From assembly GCA_900618425.1 (NCBI GenBank), contig UZAN01060386.1, positions 1 to 10,643 of the forward strand: a stretch of DNA of 10,643 bases, read 5' to 3'. Positions 1 to 6,819 of the stretch are shown here, piece after piece. The notes beneath the pieces were generated by a model. It ran no database searches. It was given only the letters and a program-made list of their open reading frames with translations, and was not told where the DNA came from. The stretch comes from Echinostoma caproni (Eukaryota > Platyhelminthes > Trematoda > Plagiorchiida > Echinostomatidae). Numbering within the stretch: position 1 is the stretch's first letter; each line of letters opens with the position of its first letter. The position numbers and the translations under genes were made by a program.

Positions 1-45
1 CGTTTTGGGATCCAATTTCGGTTACGCGTCGCTCGTTGATCTATT
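1..45 (-). repeat. Short dispersed repeat, inverted copy of 2843-2887
   Basis: The first 45 bases match the reverse complement of 2843-2887 at 39 of 45 positions by eye, including the first 13 bases without a mismatch. Similarity fades after position 45. The partner lies just downstream of a Ty3/gypsy RNase H remnant, so this is probably a minus-strand scrap of the same part of a gypsy pol gene. It may extend left beyond the window. No RNase H remnant is visible beside it on the minus strand, so the fragment would be truncated there. Confidence 0.6.
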
Positions 46-196
46 TGAGAGTTACAGTACGTAGTCATTTCTAGATAACCCCCTGCGCGGCATTCACCGG
101 CCACCTTAAAGCGCTCCATTCATTTGTTACGTATGCTGCACGTACTGGTGTATAACACCACTTATTCCATTCCCCGTCTTTCATTTGCAATACTAC

Positions 197-748
197 TTAG
201 GTTTTTTCGGTGCCTCGGGAACTAAACCCGAGGGGACGCCGAGTAATTGCAATCAAAGGCGAAGCTGACCGGGATCTCCGACGGATTGTGGCGTTCAAGT
301 CTCTTCTAATGGGGGTTGCTAGAACTATACCCCTCAATTCTTTGCTGTTGTTTCCAACCTGGTGGTCGTCTGGTTGGTCACAGCATACCCCGGTATCGTT
401 CTCCAGTAAGTCTTCTATAAAAGCTACTCCATTCGGAGAGGTCGTGACCGGTTGGCGCTCCACGGGTGGTGGAATTCATCCAGGCAAACTAAACTTCCTG
501 CGTTGGGCCTCGATTTCTTTATGACCTAGAGGAATGTCTTCGTTTCCTAGACTGGGTTTTCTAGGCATAGTTCTTGATGCCACATCCGGCCTGATGCCAG
601 ACCTGCCCTTCGTTACCTGGACTAATGATCCTGCCNNGGCTAACAATTTATCCCTAACGGCCTCTCTATAAACTTCGACGAAGACTGGTCGCGCCATTGG
701 CATCCCAGAGTTCGCAAGCTGGAGTTTCCAACAACCCAGTGGATCCAC
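197..748 (-). pseudogene. Unidentified minus-strand reading frame with one internal stop
   Basis: On the minus strand one frame runs about 184 codons from a GTG-type start at 748 to a TAA at 197-199. It is broken only by a TGA at 476-478, where a single change would give Trp (local context FSLPG-stop-IPPPVERQ). A TAA lies directly before the start, so no longer N-terminus is visible in this frame. Two Ns at 636-637 blur one or two residues. The upstream half is rich in charged residues (VFVEVYREAVRDKLLA); the downstream half contains GVAFIEDLLENDTG and an Arg-rich tail (RRRSRSASP). I recognise no domain, signal peptide or membrane segment. The plus strand has a 104-codon open frame over the same bases, so the coding strand is not proven. 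It could be a decayed exon, an unrecognised transposon protein or chance. Confidence 0.3.
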
Positions 749-754
749 TTAGGG

Positions 755-813
755 AGGACAAGACAAGACAGGGCAGGTCACATGACTTGCAGGGGGGGGG
801 CAAATGAGTACAG
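755..813 (+). repeat. Pentamer run, G9 tract and GAGTACAG motif
   Basis: Loose 5-base repeats of the type ACAAG/ACAGG are followed by CAGGTCACATGACTTGCA, a run of nine Gs (792-800) and GAGTACAG (806-813). A similar order of parts occurs at 9641-9685: pentamers, then GTCAC, then GAGTACAG. The two may be distant copies of one short interspersed repeat. The similarity is patchy and was judged by eye. Confidence 0.25.
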
Positions 814-867
814 TCTCCAGCATCAAGGAGCTTGGAAGCAACACGGCGCAACGACAATTGTGTTACT

Positions 868-941
868 TCGTTCGAATAAACGTGAGTGAGTGCGGTTCTG
901 GAAAAGAAAAACGCACTTCTGAAAGTTCCCCGATGTGAGCG
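868..941 (+). pseudogene. Ty3/gypsy integrase remnant, part left of the nested LTR
   Basis: Read in one frame, this stretch contains VLEKKNALLK and ends RCER across the LTR junction. That resembles the integrase segment of CsRn1-like Ty3/gypsy elements (VLLGIRTALK followed by a Cys and the AE-LVYG-LRLPG region). Two in-frame stops lie further upstream in the same frame. The homology is short and weak alone. It gains weight because it joins the integrase-like frame at 1191 once the LTR and one GAGCG copy are left out. Integrase is the Pol domain that inserts the DNA copy; this piece comes from after the catalytic core. I cannot see where the homology begins on the left. Confidence 0.4.
937..941 (+). 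repeat. Left target-site duplication GAGCG
   Basis: GAGCG abuts the first base of the LTR that starts at 942. It is repeated exactly at 1191-1195, directly after the end of the homology shared by the two LTR copies. Five bases is the usual duplication length for Ty3/gypsy insertions. Confidence 0.5.
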
Positions 942-1190
942 TGTAGTGCCTTACTTTACTATCTACTTCACTATGACACTAATCTACAACTTGTTTCAAT
1001 AAGCACAAATATCTACAACAAAATACAAACCTTGTACTTGACTACGCACGTGTTCTCCGAGTGTTGCTGAAGCATTACGCGTACATTATCAGATATCGTC
1101 AAGTGGTTTGTTGACTGCGCAGCCATCCCTTTCTGGTCCAGTGCACATTATCAAACGAAGCCAAGCATCCGAAGAATCTGACTCATCAAC
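942..1190 (+). mobile_element. Solo LTR of a Ty3/gypsy element (LTR1)
   Basis: This 249-bp block aligns end to end with 1795-2044, at about 84% identity by eye with one 1-base gap. Both begin TGTAGTG and end CATCAAC. It is flanked by GAGCG on both sides, and integrase-like coding sequence sits on both sides, so it looks like a complete LTR insertion whose internal part was lost by LTR-LTR recombination. The end AAC is not the usual CA, so the exact right border rests on the duplication and on where the similarity stops. A 54-base core (1050-1103) is identical in both copies, while the flanking parts differ at roughly one base in five. The presumed orientation is plus, as for LTR2. Confidence 0.7.
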
Positions 1191-1195
1191 GAGCG
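1191..1195 (+). repeat. Right target-site duplication GAGCG
   Basis: This is an exact copy of 937-941, immediately after LTR1. It also supplies codons of the interrupted integrase (GAG CGG, Glu-Arg), as expected if the target was the integrase gene of an older element. Confidence 0.5.
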
Positions 1196-1728
1196 GTTTG
1201 GTTTACGGGACTACCAGGTGATTTGCTTCAAACCCCACTGTCAACCCTTGTTCCTCCCTCGACGTTTGCCGAAAGATTGCGAGACCATATGGTACATGCA
1301 AAACCAAATCCACGCCAACACAAGTAAACTGCAAATGTGCTTGATGATATGCACACATGTAGTCACGTTTTCATTCGTTGCGACGCTGAACGTCGACCAC
1401 TCCAAGCACCATACACCGAACCATAAAGATTAATTTCTCGTTCCGATAATTGTTTTGTTTTGGATCGCAAGGGAACGCGCGACTCGGTAATCATTGATAG
1501 TTTAAAACCCGCGTATCTTGATTCGTCATTCGATTTACCCAGCACACAATCTCAACTTGTTGTTCCTTCACCGATTACCCCTATACACCACCCGCACCAA
1601 GCCACCCAACAGACACATCACACACTTCTCCAGCCATCCGACCTTAAACACGCACATTTACACCTCCAACCGTTTCACGTACAACACATCTTGGTAGAAA
1701 AGTACACTTTCCGGCTCGTTTTCTTTAA
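1191..1728 (+). pseudogene. Ty3/gypsy Pol: integrase C-terminal part and end of Pol
   Basis: One frame (codons starting at 1214, 1217 and so on) gives, in order, LPGDLLQTP, FAERLRDHM, CSHVFIRCD, RRPLQAPYTEP, RSDNCFVLDRKGTRDSVIID and LKPAYLD. This is the characteristic tail of CsRn1-type Ty3/gypsy integrases: the THVFVR-D segment, the PLQ-PY-GP segment and the GPY/F-like module ending in DRLKPA. In-frame TAA stops at 1325-1327 and 1424-1426 and a frameshift near 1200 show it is dead. After a second shift, the frame starting at 1687 gives GRKVHFPARFL followed by TAA at 1726-1728, a typical end of such Pol proteins. The stretch between them is rich in His, Gln and Pro. About 50 bp later come the polypurine tract and LTR2, the expected order for the 3' end of the element. 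The catalytic DDE core is not present. Confidence 0.85.
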
Positions 1729-1781
1729 CTATTTGCTCTTACTCTTGCCTTTATCGAGTATTCAGTTTGAGCTTACACCAT

Positions 1782-1791
1782 AGCAGGGGGG
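1782..1791 (+). other. Polypurine tract of the Ty3/gypsy element
   Basis: The ten-base purine run AGCAGGGGGG ends three bases before LTR2. In LTR retrotransposons this tract resists RNase H and primes plus-strand DNA synthesis, and it normally touches the 3' LTR. Its presence marks the 1795 LTR as a 3' LTR. No such tract precedes LTR1. Confidence 0.7.
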
Positions 1792-1794
1792 TAC

Positions 1795-2044
1795 TGTAGT
1801 GTCTTAATTTTCTATCTCATTCTCTATGACATTATTGTACAACTTGTTTCAATAAGCATAGTTGTATACAACACAGTACAAACTTTGCTCTTGACTACAC
1901 AAGTGTTCTCCGAGTGTTGCTGAAGCATTACGCGTACATTATCAGATATCGTCAAGCGGTCTGTTAACTGTCGCAGCCATTCCTTTTTGGTCTACTGCAC
2001 ATTATCAACCGGAGCCACACATCCAAAGAACAGGACCCATCAAC
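1795..2044 (+). mobile_element. 3' LTR of the truncated Ty3/gypsy element (LTR2)
   Basis: This is the second copy of the LTR family, 250 bp, starting TGTAGTG just after the polypurine tract and ending CATCAAC. It follows the end of Pol in the same orientation, so it is the 3' LTR of the element whose integrase remnant fills 868-1728. The sequence after it (CAACC) does not match the five bases before either LTR, so no duplication is seen for this element. Its 5' LTR, gag, protease and RT are absent from the window. No primer-binding site follows it. Confidence 0.75.
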
Positions 2045-2559
2045 CAACCGGACAATCTTTCTGTGATTTCGTTCCATTTTATTAAGATTCGTATATGCAG
2101 TATCTTTTCCACTAAATATTTGGTCAGCTTTCGTTCAGATTATTTCTAGTTTTATATTTTTCCTACGGTACCCCAGTTCTTCAGAAGGATTACTTTATTT
2201 TTGTTTACCGTATGCATTATATATGGAGCAATCAAAGCATGACCTAGAGGACCTTCCCATAACTTCCCATATCAAGTTAACTTCATTTGGTATCAACACC
2301 CCCCGGTTATGGTTCCTTCAAGCGGAAGTTCACCTACGTGCAAATCGCATCTGCTTGTAGTGTGCCCGATTTTAAGGTGAAAGCCAAACAATGGCAGATA
2401 CTTGCCGAACACCATTTTTCTTTCATAATCTAAATGTTTGTTTACATTTTTAATTCAGTACCAACCCTATGTTACGTTTGTTTTATACGATCGCCAACAG
2501 CTATGTCCTTCCGCGAGAGAAGTTTAACTTTTTGCTTTTGATCCGTTTTGCACGTTATT
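2045..2559. other. Unassigned AT-rich stretch
   Basis: I see no convincing coding frame or known element here. The only structure is an imperfect 10-bp tandem at 2251-2270 (ACCTTCCCAT then AACTTCCCAT) and a CCCCCCGG run near 2300. It could be flank of LTR2 or eroded gypsy RT leading into the RNase H remnant. Confidence 0.5.
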
Positions 2560-2960
2560 GCGCTCGTTGGTTTTCGTTGCCTTCGTGCTAATTCTCATAA
2601 GCAGGTACCGGTACGTTTTCTGTGTCGCGGTACTTAAGTACACGTCCATAACAACCACAAGGCTTCTGGTTTAACTGTCATCATGACCGACCACAAACTA
2701 CTGATATTTGTTTTCCGTGAACGCTCTGATCGCTTCTCTCTGCCGAAAATTCGTCACCTTGATTTCATCTCTCAATTTTCCACGGATATCCGACACGTGA
2801 ACGCATCGAGCAACACCATCACAGACGCTCTCATGCTTCCCCAATAGATGAACGAGTAACGCGTAGCCAAAATCGGATCCCAAAACGTCAACAAAGCGAA
2901 CAATCCAGCAAGTTTCTACAGTACTGCATTAACAGACGATCAAATAAGCAAATAAATATG
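2560..2960 (+). pseudogene. Ty3/gypsy RNase H and linker fragment
   Basis: From about 2660 a frame reads SGLTVIMTDHKLLIFVFRER, then SDRFSLPKIRHLDFISQFST, then DIRHVNASSNTITDAL. This is the C-terminal half of a Ty3/gypsy RNase H domain: the TDHKPL segment, the RHLDFISQFTTDIRHV segment and the N-VADALSR ending, which carries the last catalytic Asp of RNase H. Weaker traces (AGTGTFSVSR) suggest the domain starts near 2560-2600 in another frame. Past 2850 the frame is broken by stops. A different frame gives IPKRQQSEQSSKFLQ, resembling the linker towards integrase. Similarity is lost near 2960, before the integrase zinc finger. It lies downstream of a 3' LTR, so it cannot belong to that copy unless the DNA was rearranged. 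Confidence 0.8.
2843..2887 (+). repeat. Partner of the inverted repeat at 1-45
   Basis: The reverse complement of this stretch matches positions 1-45 at 39 of 45 bases. It lies in the linker after the RNase H remnant, which suggests that the start of the window holds a minus-strand piece of the same gypsy region. Confidence 0.6.
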
Positions 2961-3364
2961 TACAAACCTCAACGTGTTCTCGAAACAACTTGAAAACAAG
3001 AACCAAGTGTAGCTGTGAGCGTGATTCAACAAATCTGAACGGTAAACCTGGGTGTGGATGATTTTTGCCTCAACAATTAACATGCGAGGTTGTGTGAAGA
3101 TGAAAGGAACAAGTAGCAACCCATCTGTCCGAGCTACCCAGAGTAAGAGTTTTTTTGTGGAGAAGAAACCTTAACTTATTATGGTGGTGCTGGACGTTGA
3201 GAAATTTCTGTAAATTTTTGGTGAACAGTGAATGAGAATGAAGTAGTGGGATTTGGAAAAAGCAACTGAAATATCTCAAGATAGAAGAGCCTAATAAAAA
3301 GGAGGGAGGATGGAGACGGACGAAATATTAGTGACCTTTGGCCCGGTTTCAGATACAATTTTGA
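2961..3364. other. Unassigned sequence, possibly LINE A 3' UTR
   Basis: No protein similarity is visible on either strand. LINE A ends its coding remnant at about 3365 on the minus strand, so the right-hand part (roughly 3160-3364) would be where its 3' untranslated region lay. I see no clear poly-A or short tandem tail that would fix the element's end. Short open frames on the minus strand here have biased composition and look non-coding. Confidence 0.45.
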
Positions 3365-3830
3365 AACGTTGATGCCCAAGATGCGTCAAGCTTCAGCTGA
3401 ACTTGGCAATGGCGTCTGACACCCCTACCTCCTGAGGCAGTTTGTTCTATGTATTTACTACCTGGTTCGAAATGAGACGGCTCTCAGGCATTTGAGTGCC
3501 CGGGGCTTCTGTAATTTTGTGCTGTGCCCCCTTCTATTGCGGACGTCGCTCCACTGGAGTAGGTGGGAAATTCCTTGATTGAAACTCGTCAAAATACGGA
3601 AAGTTTCAATCGGGTCCCCTCGCAGCCTCCTCCGTTCAAGTGTGAACAGATTCAGCCCCTGAAGGCGTTCGGCATATGTCGCGCCCCAAAGGTGCGAAAA
3701 CATGCGCGTGAACATTCCTTCTTCAGAAATGGGGACCAAGCGCGTACAAAGTACTCTAGGTGTGGTCAAACAAAGGCCATGTAGAGCGGGACTAGTACGA
3801 CAGGGTCCCTGGAAGTCAATGTGCGCTTCA
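3365..3830 (-). pseudogene. LINE A ORF2, C-terminal region after RT
   Basis: A minus-strand frame from 3769 contains YAERLQGLNLFTLERRRLRG followed by DPIETFRIL, then RNRRGHSTKLQKPRA. This is the conserved tail of CR1-like ORF2 proteins (consensus style LNLFSLERRRLRGDLIETF and then RGH-KLQK-RAR). A frameshift near 3470 moves the end into another frame, where VVNT-stop-NKLPQEV follows, matching the usual VVN-WNKLP block. More stops come before about 3365. The role of this tail is not well defined; it follows the thumb of the RT. The Asp in the usual GDLIE is followed by Pro here (GDPIE). Confidence 0.85.
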
Positions 3831-3999
3831 ACCCAAACAACGCTTTATTGGCCGTACGTGCCGCAGTAACACACTGAGTTAAAAGAGAGGTTCAGGGTGA
3901 CTCTTTAAACCCTTATCTCTGGCACTACTGCCATAGCCTCCTGATCTCCAGCTCCCATTTAACTTGGCCCAGCGCCATGAGCACTTCCGGTTAGCAGGA

Positions 4000-4905
4000 A
4001 CTTACATTTAGCTGCATTCAAAGGAAGAATACACTCTGCGGACCATGCTTGCGCTGCATCTAGATGGAGCTAGAGGCCCACACCCTGGTGCGAGCCAAGG
4101 AAAATGACGTCATCCACAAAGATGAACGACGGGTTTGATAGACGGGGAACTAGGTCATTGATGAAGACAAGGCAACAGCAATGGTCCAAGGACCGAGCCT
4201 TGTGAGAACCCGCCGTGTGCATGCTCGCAGTTCGACCTATCTTCCTACACCCTTGCGCGAAAGTTTCTCCCTGTCAGGTAGCTCTCAGTCCACCTGACCA
4301 AACTGGGACGGATCCCCATTGATTGTGGCTCNCCGAGCAGCAGCCGATAGTTTACGGAGTCGAATGCCTTACTGAAGTCCAGATAGCAGACTTTGACTCC
4401 CACCCCCTGTCCGGTCGTTCAGTCACAACGTCCAGGAAGGCTTGCAAATTGGTAGGCTATTTCGGCCTTTACGGAAGCGGTGCAGAGCCTTCACCATCAG
4501 GTCCACATTGGGCGACGTAGCCGGCCACCTTATCCCTGATTATGCTTTCCACGATCTTAAGGATCGCGGAGAGTAAGCTGACGGGCCTGTAGTTGGTGGC
4601 CAGTTACATGTCGCCCCCCTGGGGGCCACAGTAGTTACTTTCCAGCCTTGTGGCAAGGTGGCTGTCACCATGGACTGATTGAGGAGACGAGCTAAGGAGG
4701 CTGCCATGATACTTCCTAGGGGCCAAAACAGTGCCGGGTTGATTTCCTCCGAACCCGTCACTTTGTCTCTATTCAAACTGTCCAAGGCCTTTTCCACATC
4801 CTTCAGTAGGAAAACGATTTTCTCCATCAGCGTGAATCCTGCTGGCTGGTGAATGGGTCGCGGGACACCCTCATCCTTCGAATGAACACTCTGAAAGTGC
4901 TTACA
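4000..4905 (-). pseudogene. LINE A ORF2, reverse transcriptase domain
   Basis: In minus-strand order the RT landmarks are VEKALDSLNRDKVTGSEEIN near 4797, LPQGWKVTTVAP, then after a frameshift NYRPVSLLSAIL near 4590, then motif A VCYLDFSKAFDSV (catalytic Asp at 4377-4379), MGIRPSLVRWTESYLTGR, motif B GFSQGSVLGPLL, and motif C FVDDVIFLG (4109-4120). LPLNAAKC follows near 4020. All three catalytic Asp positions are still readable, although at least three frameshifts and several stops separate the blocks. Motif C is FVDD rather than the common FADD, and motif B has FSQG where VPQG is usual. These are the palm and fingers of the enzyme that copies the element's RNA at the target site. Confidence 0.9.
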
Positions 4906-4995
4906 CAAGGCAACGGTCTTTCGTGAGGCTGACGTTACGGGGGTGTCGTACTTCTGTCTGATACAGCCTGCTGCTTCCCTAGTAGTCGACTTAGA

Positions 4996-5196
4996 CTAAA
5001 TGTACCCATAGTTGGCCTTCGGGGAGCTCTTTGCTTCCCTGGCCAGAGAAAGCACAAAATCTCTTTTGGCGTCCAGGAGGATGCGGTCAAAAGACTTCCG
5101 CTTCTGCAAGTACCGGAGGCGCCTTAGATGCCCACCTGTCGAACAGANCGAACAGAGTCGCTGCCACGCGGCCCACTTTCCAACCAGATTTTTCAT
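4996..5196 (-). pseudogene. LINE A ORF2, linker between endonuclease and RT
   Basis: The frame contains LRYLQKRKSFDRILLDAKRD followed by FVLSLAREAKSSPKANYGYI. This matches the basic, helical connector found in CR1-like ORF2 proteins between endonuclease and RT (pattern K-lL-a-R-f...A..aK..PKaFY.Yi). It ends at a stop near 4996, where intact relatives carry on into the region before RT. One N at 5148 blurs a residue. The segment is short but has a clear family pattern, and it sits at the right distance from its neighbours. Confidence 0.75.
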
Positions 5197-5439
5197 TCAG
5201 CTGGATCACCAAAGTTGGGTGGTTTTTAACCAAACGGGACACACGGGTGCGAATCTAATGGTGAGAGTCAGCAGATTATCCCTGATCAAGCCCGACGACT
5301 CCACAACCCCATGATTTGCATTTGACCGAACCATGGCCCAAGCGGCAGCCAGAAGACATTCAGTATTCATGCATCCGTAACGTCGGCGAAATTTCACTTA
5401 AGAGGGGGAATAGCACAGCATTACTGGCACCGGATACTA

Positions 5440-6000
5440 GCTTGGTCATTGCTGCCTGGCGGTGCACCTATAGCAATGTTCCTGATGTACTTCCTGCTTT
5501 TGATGAACACAAGATCTAAGGTGCTAGTAGTGACCCAGCCGCAATTGGGTCGGATTGGTGATATGCTGGGTGAGCTCCAATTCGTGCATCACCTCCAGTG
5601 GCTTATCCCGAAATTTGCCCACTGGCGCATACTCTATTTCTCATTCGATCTCAGTTGCACTGAAATCCCCCAGGACAAGAACCCTACTTGCTTGAGTTGT
5701 TGTGTGCCGGAGAAAATCTATCAGTAACGCATTTTCGTCGATGCCTGCGCTTGGGCTACNTGCTAATCTTACTCCGAGGAGCTTGATTAAACACCGGGCA
5801 GCTCCTGGGTGCTCTCCGAATTTTTACCTCCGGTCTAATGGTGGAGTTTCCCTGTGGGTCCTCGGCCATTTTGTGGTCTACTTATCCTAGAGATTTATCT
5901 CTCAAATCAAGCCGGGATACTGGGGTTATTTTTCTCGCCAGATTCTTAAGCTCTACTCTCGCTGCTTGAACGGATAGAAGCATGGTGCTAAATTCCTGCT
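5440..6000 (-). pseudogene. LINE A ORF2, endonuclease domain
   Basis: Minus-strand reading gives RVELKNLARKITPV near 5970 (N-terminal endonuclease strand), then a gap where the TETW block should be. Next come CLIKLLGV and SPSAGIDENALLIDFLRHTT, then RVLVLGDFSATEIE, with the GDF motif at 5662-5670. After a stop and shifts, TLDLVFIKSRKY and GSNDQASI follow. These match the APE-type endonuclease of CR1-like LINEs, where GDFN binds the active site and SDH carries the catalytic His. Here the last motif reads N-D-Q (5442-5450), so the His is lost. The TETW block is not recognisable and was probably deleted near 5880-5900. The open frame that continues to 6361 on this strand runs antisense into LINE B and is not evidence for more LINE A. 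Confidence 0.8.
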
Positions 6001-6112
6001 TGCAGCTAGGTGGAGTCGTTATGTTATGGTCACGGGGGTAGTCTGGCCCTGTGATCACATGGTCTTTGGTCAACTTCCTCACATTAGCAGAAGCTGCCAG
6101 CATCAAACAGGC

Positions 6113-6815
6113 AGTTTTGCTGTCTGGTATACTAAGGCTTGTAGTGTCCGAGGAAAATGGAGCGAGATTGTAACACGCTACCAGGGATGCGAAGCCGTCG
6201 TTATTAGAGAATCCTGGTGGCAGGAATTGCAAGTTATGGCTGGCCTGGGGGGCTATACTAGTTACCGGCAGAATAGAGTGGACGGGNAGCTGTTTTTTAG
6301 CTACCCCTAACATCCAAGCAGTAGGATACGGTTTCCAACTGGGAAGAAGGCAGATAAGCATTCTATGCGTCTATCGTGCCCCTCTTAAGACTCTTTGGGA
6401 AGATACAGAGCTTTTGCGGATTATGCAATAAACCCTGGCTATTTATCAGAAGTTTCTCATAATAGGAGACTTCAAATTTCCGGAGATAGCCTGGGCACAC
6501 GGATGCGCGACTGCAGGTTCTCAAGGTGAACGGTTTCTGAAGTGGCTACAGAAAAGAGCTCTCACAACATGTTACAAGAACAACGAGATATCGAGGACTA
6601 CAGAGACCCTCGCTGCTAGACCTGGTTGCCACAAGGTACCGCTCGGACATCGATAGTCTAGATATGGAAAAACCGTAGAGCAAAAGTGATCACGAAGTTA
6701 TTCGCTTTGATTAGCTATCGTAGGCGCGGACCTACTTTTATGCTTCTCTATGGTCACATAAACGTCACAGAATTAGTACAAGCTGCAAATACCATCAGCT
6801 GGTACCCGACGTTTC
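6113..6815 (+). pseudogene. LINE B ORF2, endonuclease domain
   Basis: Starting at 6113 the frame reads FAVWYTKACSVRGKWSEIV, then AVVIRESWWQELQVMAG and GGYTSYRQNRVDG. These are the N-terminal strand (T-ARS-R-K), the TESW block with its catalytic Glu retained (RESW here) and the GY-xYRxDR block of APE-type LINE endonucleases. After a shift near 6300, RRQISILCVYRAP follows, then a TAA at 6429-6431, then FLIIGDFKFPEIAW with GDF at 6465-6473. In a third frame SLLDLVATRYRSDIDSLDM and KSDHEVIRFD follow, with the SDH catalytic triplet at 6685-6693. So the active-site residues survive although the frame does not. Sequence from about 6720 to 6815 is more eroded (traces of the WY-PTFPE stretch). The usual role is nicking the target strand. 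Confidence 0.88.
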
Positions 6816-6819
6816 CGGA

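Larger units (their letters stand above)
3365..6000 (-). mobile_element. LINE A: CR1/jockey-type non-LTR retrotransposon, degenerate ORF2
   Basis: Reading the minus strand from about 6000 down to 3365, remnants of one long ORF2 appear in the right order: endonuclease, linker, reverse transcriptase, C-terminal tail. Such proteins nick genomic DNA with an APE-type endonuclease and prime reverse transcription from the nick. About 2.6 kb is covered, close to what an ORF2 of this class needs. The frame changes many times and stops are common, so it is a fossil. The 5' end is unclear because LINE B begins about 110 bp away on the other strand; no ORF1 with a zinc knuckle is visible. The 3' end is also undefined. 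Single Ns at 4332, 5148 and 5760 fall inside it. The subfamily differs from LINE B in all readable motifs. Confidence 0.85.

Noticed and set aside
210..524. Plus-strand frame of 104 codons
   Set aside because: It overlaps the longer minus-strand frame at 197-748 and shows no family pattern. It is kept only as a reason for doubt about the coding strand.
1729..1783. Hydrophobic Leu-rich tail of a 107-codon frame, as a possible membrane or envelope segment
   Set aside because: Pol ends in another frame at 1726-1728 with GRKVHFPARFL and a stop; the hydrophobic stretch is out-of-frame read-through before the polypurine tract.
942..2044. The two LTRs as the ends of one small (TRIM-like) LTR element
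   Set aside because: They differ by about 16%, the first has its own GAGCG duplication, the sequence between them is the end of integrase and Pol, and no primer-binding site follows the first LTR.
2698..2883. Minus-strand frame of 61 codons
   Set aside because: It is the antisense shadow of the RNase H remnant on the plus strand, which carries TDHK and the RHLDFISQF block.
3070..3379. Two minus-strand frames of 66-69 codons
   Set aside because: Composition is biased with no motif; they lie in the probable LINE A 3' UTR and run across its decayed tail in another frame.
5882..6361. Minus-strand frame of 159 codons as an ORF1 or separate gene
   Set aside because: Its upstream part is antisense to the LINE B endonuclease, which has clear family motifs on the plus strand. 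Only the last 30 to 40 codons belong to LINE A.
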